Shown: positions 50,008-57,873 of the stretch, piece by piece
Position numbering within the stretch: the first letter of the stretch is position 1
How the letters are laid out: each line of letters begins with the position of its first letter
Assembly: GCA_021373185.1 (NCBI GenBank)
Contig: JAJFTF010000040.1
Location: forward strand, 1-64,000
DNA length: 64,000 nucleotides
Direction of reading: 5' to 3'
DNA from: Betaproteobacteria bacterium
Lineage (GTDB): Bacteria > Pseudomonadota > Gammaproteobacteria > Burkholderiales > Sulfuricellaceae
Position numbers and translations under genes: made by a program
The notes under the pieces: model-generated
The model's input: only the letters and a program-made list of their open reading frames with translations
Database searches by the model: none
Told to the model about the DNA's origin: nothing

Positions 50008-51398
50008 GCCGGAAGCCGAAAGCCCCCGTTTCTGAAGGCGAAGAGACTGCTTTGCCGCGTCGCGTGCTGGTGGTGGATGATGAGGCCGATATCCGCGAAT
50101 TGCTGGCACTGACGCTAGAGCGCATGGGGCTGGCTGCCGATACGGCGGCCAGCGCGTTCGAGGCGGAGCAGCACCTGCGCAAACAGATTTACGACCTGTG
50201 CCTGACCGATATGCGTCTGCCGGATGGCGATGGCTTGGGCCTTCTGGAGCATGTGACGAAGAACTATCCCGGCACGCCGGTGGCGGTGATCACTGCTTAT
50301 GGCAGTGCCGAAAATGCGGTTGCCGCCCTCAAGGCGGGGGCTTTCGATTACCTGTCCAAACCTGTTTCCCTGGCACAGTTGCGTCCATTGGTCAATTCCG
50401 CGCTCAAACTGTCCAAAGCGGGCCAGCCGAAAAAAACCGGCGAATGTGTCGGTGCCGGCCATCCGGTGCTACTGGGCGATTCGCAACCCATGCAGCAGAC
50501 TCGCCAGATGATCGAGAAACTGGCTCGCAGCCAGGCGCCGATCCATATCACCGGCGAATCCGGCAGCGGCAAGGAATTGGCGGCACGACTGATCCATCTC
50601 CATGGCCCGCGCGGGGACGGGCCATTCGTTGCGGTCAACTGCGGCGCGATCCCGGAAAACCTGATGGAAAGCGAGTTTTTCGGTTACAAGAAAGGCGCTT
50701 TCACTGGCGCAGCTCAGGATAAGGACGGCTTCTTCCATACCGCAAATAGCGGTACGTTGTTTCTGGATGAGGTAGCGGATTTGCCACTGCAGATGCAGGT
50801 AAAATTACTGCGTGTCATCCAGGAAAAAATGGTGCGCAAGGTGGGAGATACCCAGGAGGACCCGGTGGATGTGCGGATTATCAGCGCTACCCATCAGGAT
50901 CTTGGACTCTGCGTGGAACAAGGTAAATTCCGTCAGGATCTTTATTACCGGCTCAATGTAATCATCCTCAAGATGCCGGCTTTGCGCGAAATACCCGATG
51001 ACATTCCGTTGCTGGCCGGAGAAATTCTTGGAAAGATGGCGGGTCGCGATGCGGTACCGCCGAAGTTGAGTCCAGAGGCATTAAAGGTATTGCAGGAATA
51101 CAGCTTTCCGGGCAATGTGCGCGAGTTGGAAAACATCCTGGAGCGGGCGATGGCGCTGACTACCGGCGGCAGGATTGGCAAGGCGGATCTGCACCTCACA
51201 TCCAAATTGCAAAAAGAAGAAAAGGCGGCGGTGCGGCCCGGAAGCCTGCCTTTGCAGGAATACCTCGACACCATGGAAAAAGAAGCGATCATGAGTGCGC
51301 TGGAAAAATCGCGCTATAACAAGACGGCAGCGGCCAAGCTGCTTGGCATTACTTTCCGCGCTTTGCGCTACCGCCTTGAACGACTGGGAATCGATTAA
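50004..51398 (+). CDS. pilR: Sigma-54-dependent response regulator PilR
   Basis: 464 aa from GTG 50004 (AAGGAG upstream, overlapping the pilS stop). A receiver (VVDDEADIRELL, phospho-Asp in LCLTDMRLPDGDG, Lys in DYLSKPVS) is followed by an AAA+ sigma-54 activator domain. This shows Walker A GESGSGKEL, the GAFTGA loop that contacts sigma-54, and Walker B GTLFLDEVADLP. A Fis-type HTH (MEKEAIMSALEKSRYNKTAAAKLLGI) closes the protein. It activates pilin transcription at -24/-12 promoters. Confidence 0.94.
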   Translation: MSRKPKAPVSEGEETALPRRVLVVDDEADIRELLALTLERMGLAADTAASAFEAEQHLRKQIYDLCLTDMRLPDGDGLGLLEHVTKNYPGTPVAVITAYGSAENAVAALKAGAFDYLSKPVSLAQLRPLVNSALKLSKAGQPKKTGECVGAGHPVLLGDSQPMQQTRQMIEKLARSQAPIHITGESGSGKELAARLIHLHGPRGDGPFVAVNCGAIPENLMESEFFGYKKGAFTGAAQDKDGFFHTANSGTLFLDEVADLPLQMQVKLLRVIQEKMVRKVGDTQEDPVDVRIISATHQDLGLCVEQGKFRQDLYYRLNVIILKMPALREIPDDIPLLAGEILGKMAGRDAVPPKLSPEALKVLQEYSFPGNVRELENILERAMALTTGGRIGKADLHLTSKLQKEEKAAVRPGSLPLQEYLDTMEKEAIMSALEKSRYNKTAAAKLLGITFRALRYRLERLGID

Positions 51399-51415
51399 GC
51401 CTGAAAACGACGATT

Positions 51416-51538
51416 AACCGCCGATGCACGCCAATAAACGCCGATAAAACAGGATGGCGTCGACACTCTCATCGTCACCCAAAAAGGGAATGGGATGTTC
51501 CTTGTAACGCTTTGAATCATCGGTGTTTATCGGCGGTT
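51416..51538. repeat. Intergenic inverted repeat downstream of pilR and glgP
   Basis: The left arm begins AACCGCCGATGCACGCC and continues AATAAACGCCGAT; right arm ATCGGTGTTTATCGGCGGTT is its imperfect complement, about 75 bp apart. The style (AACC...CGAT...AACnCCGAT) parallels the CACGGAT repeats at 36875 and 62175, but with a different word. It sits between two convergent genes and could act as a terminator structure. Confidence 0.55.
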
Positions 51539-51586
51539 GACTGTTTTGTATCGGTTGAGTTTTAAAAGCTCGTTTTGAGATAAGTT

Positions 51587-54082
51587 TCAAGACTCGGGAC
51601 TCAGCACCGATTTCACGCCCCAGATTTTTTCCGCATACTCCCCAATCGCCCGATCACTGGAAAACTTGCCCATACCGGCTACGTTGAGGATGGCCTTGCG
51701 CGCCCACTCCACGGGTTCGCGGTAGAGCGTCTCGACCTTTTCCTGGCAGGCAACATAATCGGCGTAGTCGGCAAGCAGCAGGAAGCGGTCTCCGTCCTGG
51801 GTGAGCGCTTTGACGATTGGCTGGAAACGGGCGGGATCATCCGGTGAGAAATAGCCGGAACCGATCATGTCCAGCACCTGTCTTAGTTCCCCATTGGCGT
51901 GGTAATAGTCCCAGGGGTTGTAGCCCTTGTTTTGCAGTTCGGCAACGCCCGTCGTGGTCAGCCCGAAGATGAAAATGTTGTCCGCGCCGACTTCATCGTG
52001 AATTTCGATGTTGGCGCCATCCAGCGTGCCGATCGTCAATGCGCCGTTCAGTGTGAGTTTCATGTTGCCGGTGCCGGATGCCTCGGTACCCGCCGTGGAT
52101 ATCTGCTCGGATATGTCAGCCGCCGGCACGATTTCGGTTGCAGTGGTGACATCGTAATTGGGAATGAATACGACCTTGAGCCGGTCGCCAATGGCAGGAT
52201 CATTGTTGACGGTGTCTGCCACATCGTTGATCAGCTTGATGATCAGTTTTGCCTGCACATAACCTGGCGCCGCCTTGCCGCTGAAAATCACGGTGCGAGC
52301 GACCTGATCGATGGCCGGATTGGCGCGAATGCGGTTATATAGCGTAATGACGTGGAGCAGGTTGAGAAGCTGGCGCTTATACTCGTGAATGCGCTTGATT
52401 TGCACGTCAAACAGAGAGTTCGTGTTAATTTTGATGCCCAGTTTATGGAGAATTACCCCGGCCAGTTTTTCCTTGTTGACCTGTTTGACCGCGCGGAATT
52501 TTTCCAGAAAACCCTTATCGGCGGCAAGGGGGACAAGCTTGCTGAGTTGTGTCAGGTCGGTGGTGAGCCAACCGTCGCCGATGTATTCGGTGATCAGTTT
52601 GGCCAGTGCGGGGTTCGCCTGGTTGAGCCAGCGTCGCGGCGTGATGCCGTTGGTGACATTGATGATCTTGCCGGGGTAAAGGCGATCGAAGTCCTTGAAA
52701 ATGGTTTGCCGCATCAGCTCGGTGTGGATTTTCGCCACGCCGTTTACCTGGTGGCTGCCGACAATGGCCAGATGTGCCATACGGACGCGCCGCCCGTTTT
52801 CCTCATCAATGATCGAGATACGTTTCAGCAGTTCGATATCGCCGGGATGTTTGTGGCCCACTTCAGTGAGAAAACGGTGATTGATTTCGTAAATGATTTG
52901 CAGATGGCGCGGCAAAATATTTTCGAACAGGCTGACCGGCCAGGTTTCCAGCGCCTCCGGCATGAGCGTGTGGTTCGTGTAGGAGAAGGTACGGACGGTG
53001 ATGTCCCAGGCGCGCTCCCAGTCGAGGTGATAGAGGTCCATCAGTACGCGCATCAGTTCCGGGATGGCGATCGAAGGATGGGTGTCATTGAGCTGGAACG
53101 CCACTTTGTCAGGCAGCTCATCGAAATTATTGTGAGCCTTGTTGAAACGATAGAGCATGTCCTGAAGCGAGGCGCTGACGAAAAAATATTGTTGTTTCAG
53201 GCGCAGTTCCCGTCCCATTTTCGTGGTGTCGTCCGGGTAGAGCACCTTGGACAGGTTTTCTGACTGGTTCTTGTCTTCTACCGCCTTGATGTAGTTGCCT
53301 TCGTTGAAGTATTTCAGGTTGAAGTCGCGGGAAGCCTTGGCCGACCACAGCCGCATGTTGTTTACCGATTTTCCGCCGTAGCCCGGAATTGGCGTGTCAT
53401 AGGCCATCGCCATGATCTCTTCGGTATCTACCCAATGGTGGCGCATGCTGCCGTGTTCGCCGAGGTATTCCACTACCCGTCCGTGAAATTTGACTGGATA
53501 CAACACTTCCGGCCTCGGGAATTCCCACGGGTTGCCATAGCGTAGCCAGTTGTCGGGATGCTCTACCTGGCGGCCCTTTTCAATATGCTGGTTAAACATG
53601 CCATATTCGTAACGGATGCCATAGCCATAGCTCGGCAACCCCAATGTCGCCATCGAGTCCAGAAAACAGGCGGCCAAACGCCCCAAGCCGCCGTTGCCGA
53701 GGGCGGCATCGGGCTCCGCATCGTATATTGCTTCCAGGTCGTTGCCGGCATTGTGCATTGCCTTGCTGCATTCATCGAAATGGCCCATGTTCAGTAGACT
53801 GTTGGTCAGCGTGCGACCGATCAGGAATTCCATCGACAGGTAATAGATGCGTTTGGCGTCAGCGCGATAATAGCGGCGCATGGTTTCCATCCAGCGCTCG
53901 GTCAATTGGTCGCGTGTCGTGTGGGCCAGAGCGAAAAACCAGTCTCTGGGGGTGGCGGTAAAATGGTCTTTGCCGACGGTATAGGTGAGGTGATCGGCGA
54001 GCGCACGACCGAAGTTCGGCATCTCCTCGCCATTCCCGGACTTTGGCGAGGTATTCCCGGTTGCTGCAGGTTTTTTGGCCAT
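51587..54082 (-). CDS. glgP: Glycogen/starch/alpha-glucan phosphorylase
   Basis: 831 aa, full-length GT35 enzyme that releases glucose-1-phosphate from alpha-1,4-glucans. The PLP-lysine motif EASGTGNMKLTLNGALTIGTLDGANIE is intact, and DAALGNGGLGRLAACFLDS and NVTNGITPRRWL are also conserved. No glycogen synthase or branching gene is nearby. It is transcribed away from the antiporter, with its stop facing pilR. It may be an addition between pilR and ampD, which are often adjacent in relatives. Confidence 0.96.
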   Translation of the reverse strand: MAKKPAATGNTSPKSGNGEEMPNFGRALADHLTYTVGKDHFTATPRDWFFALAHTTRDQLTERWMETMRRYYRADAKRIYYLSMEFLIGRTLTNSLLNMGHFDECSKAMHNAGNDLEAIYDAEPDAALGNGGLGRLAACFLDSMATLGLPSYGYGIRYEYGMFNQHIEKGRQVEHPDNWLRYGNPWEFPRPEVLYPVKFHGRVVEYLGEHGSMRHHWVDTEEIMAMAYDTPIPGYGGKSVNNMRLWSAKASRDFNLKYFNEGNYIKAVEDKNQSENLSKVLYPDDTTKMGRELRLKQQYFFVSASLQDMLYRFNKAHNNFDELPDKVAFQLNDTHPSIAIPELMRVLMDLYHLDWERAWDITVRTFSYTNHTLMPEALETWPVSLFENILPRHLQIIYEINHRFLTEVGHKHPGDIELLKRISIIDEENGRRVRMAHLAIVGSHQVNGVAKIHTELMRQTIFKDFDRLYPGKIINVTNGITPRRWLNQANPALAKLITEYIGDGWLTTDLTQLSKLVPLAADKGFLEKFRAVKQVNKEKLAGVILHKLGIKINTNSLFDVQIKRIHEYKRQLLNLLHVITLYNRIRANPAIDQVARTVIFSGKAAPGYVQAKLIIKLINDVADTVNNDPAIGDRLKVVFIPNYDVTTATEIVPAADISEQISTAGTEASGTGNMKLTLNGALTIGTLDGANIEIHDEVGADNIFIFGLTTTGVAELQNKGYNPWDYYHANGELRQVLDMIGSGYFSPDDPARFQPIVKALTQDGDRFLLLADYADYVACQEKVETLYREPVEWARKAILNVAGMGKFSSDRAIGEYAEKIWGVKSVLSPES

Positions 54083-54166
54083 TACGTATTTCTCCGTCCC
54101 GGATGTGGAATTTTCAGAATAGCGCTAACCTGGATGGTGGTAAAGGTCGGTTCAGCGCTGGCGTAT

Positions 54167-55171
54167 TCAGATCAGTACAACGGCAAGGTAAGTGACGTAC
54201 ATGGCGCCATTAATAGCCAGATGCCAGACTTTGAGCTGACCGCGGTGAACCATGATGCGTAACCACAACGAGGCCAACAGGGTGATGACGATGCCGAGCA
54301 GCACCTCCTGGCGGGGTTCCCATGGGGTGAGCATGATGCCGATGGCGGGCAGCAGGGTGCCCTGGAATACCATGGCACCGGTGATATTGCCGAAGGCCAG
54401 GGTGTCCTTGTGGCGGCGAATCCACAGGATGCTATTGACCTTTTCCGGCAGCTCGGTGGCGATCGGGATGATCAGCAGCGACAGCAGCAGCGGCGAGATG
54501 CCGAGCAATTCCGAGGCGCTCTCCACGCCGTGGATAAACCCCTTGGCACCGGCAACCAGCAGGGCGAGTCCGAGGGCAAGCTGGGTCACAATTGCGGCCA
54601 TGTTCTCCGGCAGGCCCATGCGGCACAGAAACATCTTTTCTTCGGCCTCGGTGCCGTGGCCTTCCTTGACCAAGTGAGCGGAAGCGCGCAGGGTAAGCAT
54701 GATGTAGATGAAATAGGTCAGCACCAGGGCAAAGCCGATGGCGGCACGTACTGCGGTCAACTGGTGCGGCACGAACAGGGCGATGGCGGAAAAGCTGAAA
54801 GCGGCAAGGAAAAAATTCAGGTCGCGGGTCAGGCCGGTGCGCTCCGGCACCAGATGCCCCTGCAAGCCGCGTTTGCTCAGCACCGCCATGGCCATCAGGC
54901 AGATGGACAGGGTGGAGAGCATCAGCGGCGCACCGAGAATGGCGCCGACGCCGATTTCTTCGTTCACTGCCGTGTTGCTGGTGCCGGCCATGAGCGCCAG
55001 CAAAGGCACCATGGTTTCCGGCAGGGCGGTGCCTATAGCGGCGAATAGCGACCCGGTGACGCCCTCTGAAATCTTTAGTTTCTCGCCGAGATGTTCCAGC
55101 GCATTGGTAAATACCTCCGCGGCAATTAAAATGACGACCAGCATCAGGAATAAAATAGCGAAAGTGGACAT
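54167..55171 (-). CDS. Sodium/calcium exchanger family (CaCA) antiporter
   Basis: 334 aa with about 10 membrane helices in two inverted halves. The alpha-repeats are visible: GSLFAAIGTALPETMVPLLAL (first) and LLSLLIIPIATELPEKVNSILW (second), with the key Glu/Pro residues. It most likely exchanges cations (Ca2+/H+ or Na+). The specificity is not decidable. The stop lies 84 bp from the glgP start on the same strand. Confidence 0.9.
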   Translation of the reverse strand: MSTFAILFLMLVVILIAAEVFTNALEHLGEKLKISEGVTGSLFAAIGTALPETMVPLLALMAGTSNTAVNEEIGVGAILGAPLMLSTLSICLMAMAVLSKRGLQGHLVPERTGLTRDLNFFLAAFSFSAIALFVPHQLTAVRAAIGFALVLTYFIYIMLTLRASAHLVKEGHGTEAEEKMFLCRMGLPENMAAIVTQLALGLALLVAGAKGFIHGVESASELLGISPLLLSLLIIPIATELPEKVNSILWIRRHKDTLAFGNITGAMVFQGTLLPAIGIMLTPWEPRQEVLLGIVITLLASLWLRIMVHRGQLKVWHLAINGAMYVTYLAVVLI

Positions 55172-55311
55172 GGCAGTTTTGAAATAACGAAAGTCATGAT
55201 TGTATCATCGGCTTAACGTGCGCATGCCTGAGAAATTGGCTTGGGTATAATCAATACGGCGGTGATCTTCGGGCATTTGGTGCCGGAGATCCGGCCAGGA
55301 AACAGGCAAAA

Positions 55312-55872
55312 ATGAAAATAGATAAATCGGGTTTTTTACAGGGCGTGCGCTTCATCGCTACCCCCAACTGCGACGAACGTCCTGCGGGAATCGAATTCGA
55401 TATTCCATTGCTGGTCATTCACAATATCAGCCTGCCGCCTCGCGAGTATGGCGGCAATGGCGTGATCGATTTCTTTACCGGCAAGCTGGATGTAAACGCG
55501 CATCCTTATTACCTGCTGATTGCCGATCTCCGGGTGTCGGCCCATTTTTTCATTCGTCGCGACGGCGAAATCATCCAGTTCGTGTCGTGCAACAAGCGCG
55601 CCTGGCATGCCGGGGTATCGACCTGGCATGACCGGATTCGCTGCAACGACTTTTCCATCGGCATCGAGATGGAAGGCAGCGATGATGACCCCTTCACCGA
55701 GGTTCAATATGAGAAGTTGGCAGAGCTGACCCGTGCCTTGCAGCAGGCTTACCCGATTGAGGATATTCTCGGCCATTCGAATATCGCCCCGGTGCGCAAG
55801 ACCGATCCAGGCCCCTGCTTCGATTGGGAAAAATACCGGAACCTGGTAGCCGCTGTGGGGTCAGACGAGTGA
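55312..55872 (+). CDS. ampD: 1,6-anhydro-N-acetylmuramyl-L-alanine amidase AmpD
   Basis: 186 aa, a cytosolic zinc amidase for cell-wall recycling. Zn ligands are His in LLVIHNISLP, His in DILGHSNIAP and Asp in RKTDPGPCFDW. PNCDERPAGIEFD and WHAGVSTWHDRIRCND are AmpD-specific. It affects AmpR/beta-lactamase signalling where ampR exists (not here). An FNR-like gene follows 30 bp later. Confidence 0.95.
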   Translation: MKIDKSGFLQGVRFIATPNCDERPAGIEFDIPLLVIHNISLPPREYGGNGVIDFFTGKLDVNAHPYYLLIADLRVSAHFFIRRDGEIIQFVSCNKRAWHAGVSTWHDRIRCNDFSIGIEMEGSDDDPFTEVQYEKLAELTRALQQAYPIEDILGHSNIAPVRKTDPGPCFDWEKYRNLVAAVGSDE

Positions 55873-55902
55873 CACGGGAACCGAACTCACCGAAAATGCC
55901 AC

Positions 55903-56598
55903 ATGGATGAAAAATTGATGCAGGGCGAATCGGATTGCGCAAGTTGCAGCATCCGCCAGTCGGTGCTGTTTGCCGGCCTGGAGATCAGCGATTGCGAGAA
56001 AATACACCGTCCGATCGACGATATCGTCCTTGCGCCGCAGGCGAAGCTTTATCGCGCCGGCGATCCGGCGCAGGCGGTATTCACCATTCGCAGCGGCCTG
56101 CTCAAGCTGGTGCAGTACCTGCCGGACGGGCGCCAGCGCATCGTCCGCCTGCTTCGTCCCACCGATGTGACTGGCCTGGAGGCGTTGCTTGGGCAGACCT
56201 ATCAGCACGACGCGGTTGTTCTGCAGCAATCCGAAGTGTGCCGCATTCCGCTGGAGGTGATTCAGCGGCTGGACAACGAGAATCACAAGCTGCGCAAGGA
56301 ATTGATGGTGCGTTGGCAGCATGCGCTGGAAGAGGCCGATGCCTGGCTGACTCAACTCTCCACTGGCAGCGCACGGGCGCGCATGGCGCGGCTGCTGTTG
56401 CGCCTGACGGGTAGCGAGGGTGACGGGATCTGTGAGCTGTTCGGGCGGGAAGACATGGGGTCGATGCTGGGTATTACCACCGAAACGGCCAGCCGGATCA
56501 TCGCCGAATTCAAGCGCAACGGCGCACTGCAGGAAATTCCCGGCAGCAGTGGGTTCAAATGCGACAGCGCCATGCTGGACCGGATTGCCGCTGATTGA
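55903..56598 (+). CDS. Crp/Fnr-family regulator, FNR-like
   Basis: 231 aa. A cyclic-nucleotide-binding-like domain (about 25-140; LYRAGDPAQAVFTIRSGLLKL) and a C-terminal winged HTH with recognition helix ITTETASRIIAEF. The E-x2-S-R pattern is as in E. coli FNR, so a TTGAT half-site is expected. The N-terminus has C12-x2-C15, and C113 (SEVCRIP) matches FNR Cys122. The Cys equivalent to FNR C29 is Val21; C31 might substitute. An oxygen-sensing 4Fe-4S role is therefore uncertain. It probably forms an operon with ampD and ends at a strong terminator. Confidence 0.88.
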   Translation: MDEKLMQGESDCASCSIRQSVLFAGLEISDCEKIHRPIDDIVLAPQAKLYRAGDPAQAVFTIRSGLLKLVQYLPDGRQRIVRLLRPTDVTGLEALLGQTYQHDAVVLQQSEVCRIPLEVIQRLDNENHKLRKELMVRWQHALEEADAWLTQLSTGSARARMARLLLRLTGSEGDGICELFGREDMGSMLGITTETASRIIAEFKRNGALQEIPGSSGFKCDSAMLDRIAAD

Positions 56599-56737
56599 AA
56601 GCCATTGCGAATTATCAATGACGGCAAGCGGGCTTCCAACCTAATATTCTCCCAACGCGTTCGTCCCCCACGGCGCGTTGGCCTGTTCATTGGCTAGTTG
56701 AGTAACCTCCGAGGCCACCCATAAGGCGGCTTTTTCA
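56599..56737 (+). other. Untranslated stretch before the terminator, possible small RNA
   Basis: 139 bp with no gene between the fnr-like stop and the terminator. It contains a GC-rich hairpin (CAACGCG...CGCGTTG around 56653-56680) and a second potential stem, GGCGGCTTTTTCACCGCC. It could be a structured 3' UTR or an sRNA processed from it. The evidence is structural only. Confidence 0.3.
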
Positions 56738-56770
56738 CCGCCTGTCATCTCCGACAGGCGGTTTTTTTTT
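56738..56770 (+). terminator. Strong intrinsic terminator downstream of the FNR-like gene
   Basis: Perfect 9-bp stem CCGCCTGTC / GACAGGCGG with a 6-nt loop, followed by nine T. It ends 16 bp before the purU stop on the other strand. Confidence 0.92.
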
Positions 56771-56785
56771 CTGCCGTCTCCAGAT

Positions 56786-57640
56786 TCAATCAAAAATTAC
56801 CGTCTTGTTGGCATAGAGCAGAATTCTGTTCTCAATGTGCCAGCGCACGCCGCGCGACAACACGGATTTTTCCAACTCGCGGCCTTTCTGGATCAGGTCG
56901 TCGATGGCGTCGCGGTGTGAAATGCGGGCTACGTCCTGCTCGATGATCGGGCCATCGTCCAGCACTTCGGTGACATAGTGGCTGGTTGCGCCGATCAGTT
57001 TTACGCCGCGTTCAAAGGCGCGGTGGTAGGGCTTGGCGCCGAGAAATGCGGGCAGGAAGGAGTGGTGGATGTTGATGATGCGATTGGGGTAATGCCGGAT
57101 GAAATCCGCTGACAGCACTTGCATATAGCGCGCCAGCACGACCAGGTCGATGTGGTGGTGGCGTAGCAGCGCGATCTGGTTTTTTTCCGCTTCTGCCTTG
57201 CCGTCTTGGTGAACGGCGATATGCTGGAATGGAATGTTGTAGGAATCGGCGATCCACTTCGTGTCAATGTGATTGCCGATGATCAGCGGGATATCGCAGT
57301 GCAATTCGCCGGCCTGGTGGCGGTAAAGCAGGTCGGCCAGGCAATGATCGTAGCGTGAAACGAAAATCGCCACCTTGGGTCGGTGGGCCGACAGCGCCAG
57401 ATGCCACTGCATTTCGAATTTTTCGGCAATCGGCGAGAAATGCTGCTTGAATTGCTCCGTGTCCAGGTCGAAATCCTGCAGATCCCATTCGACACGCATC
57501 AGGAACAACCCCAGTTCGCTGTCCTGATGCTGGTCGGCATGGAGGATATTGGCGTTGTGGCGGTAGAGAAAATCGGCAATGCCGGCGACCAGACCTTTGC
57601 GGTCGGGGCAGGAAATCAACAGGATGGCGGAGTTTTTCAT
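56786..57640 (-). CDS. purU: Formyltetrahydrofolate deformylase
   Basis: 284 aa. An N-terminal ACT domain (AILLISCPDRKGLVAGIADFL) is followed by a formyltransferase-fold hydrolase domain (VLARYMQVL, INIHHSFLPAFLGAKPYHRAFERG, SHYVTEVLDDGPII). The catalytic Asn/His/Asp of the family are visible. It releases formate from 10-formyl-THF, balancing one-carbon pools. Single gene, convergent with the FNR-like unit. Confidence 0.95.
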   Translation of the reverse strand: MKNSAILLISCPDRKGLVAGIADFLYRHNANILHADQHQDSELGLFLMRVEWDLQDFDLDTEQFKQHFSPIAEKFEMQWHLALSAHRPKVAIFVSRYDHCLADLLYRHQAGELHCDIPLIIGNHIDTKWIADSYNIPFQHIAVHQDGKAEAEKNQIALLRHHHIDLVVLARYMQVLSADFIRHYPNRIINIHHSFLPAFLGAKPYHRAFERGVKLIGATSHYVTEVLDDGPIIEQDVARISHRDAIDDLIQKGRELEKSVLSRGVRWHIENRILLYANKTVIFD

Positions 57641-57873
57641 GTCGTCCGATGGCAGCGGCTAAATTGCATCATTATTCCAGATTGTTCCTTGAGGCGCGAG
57701 ATGGCGGCGAAATAATGCGTGTCGCGGCTTCGACGTTTGCCGCGAACAGAATCATGATTCCGGGATATGCAGATTTCAAGATGCCGAGATTTTTTTGTCC
57801 TAAACTGTAATTGTTAATTTGATAAAGGGTCGCCGTAAAAAATTGTTGTTCCATTTCTGACTGAAAGCGCCAA

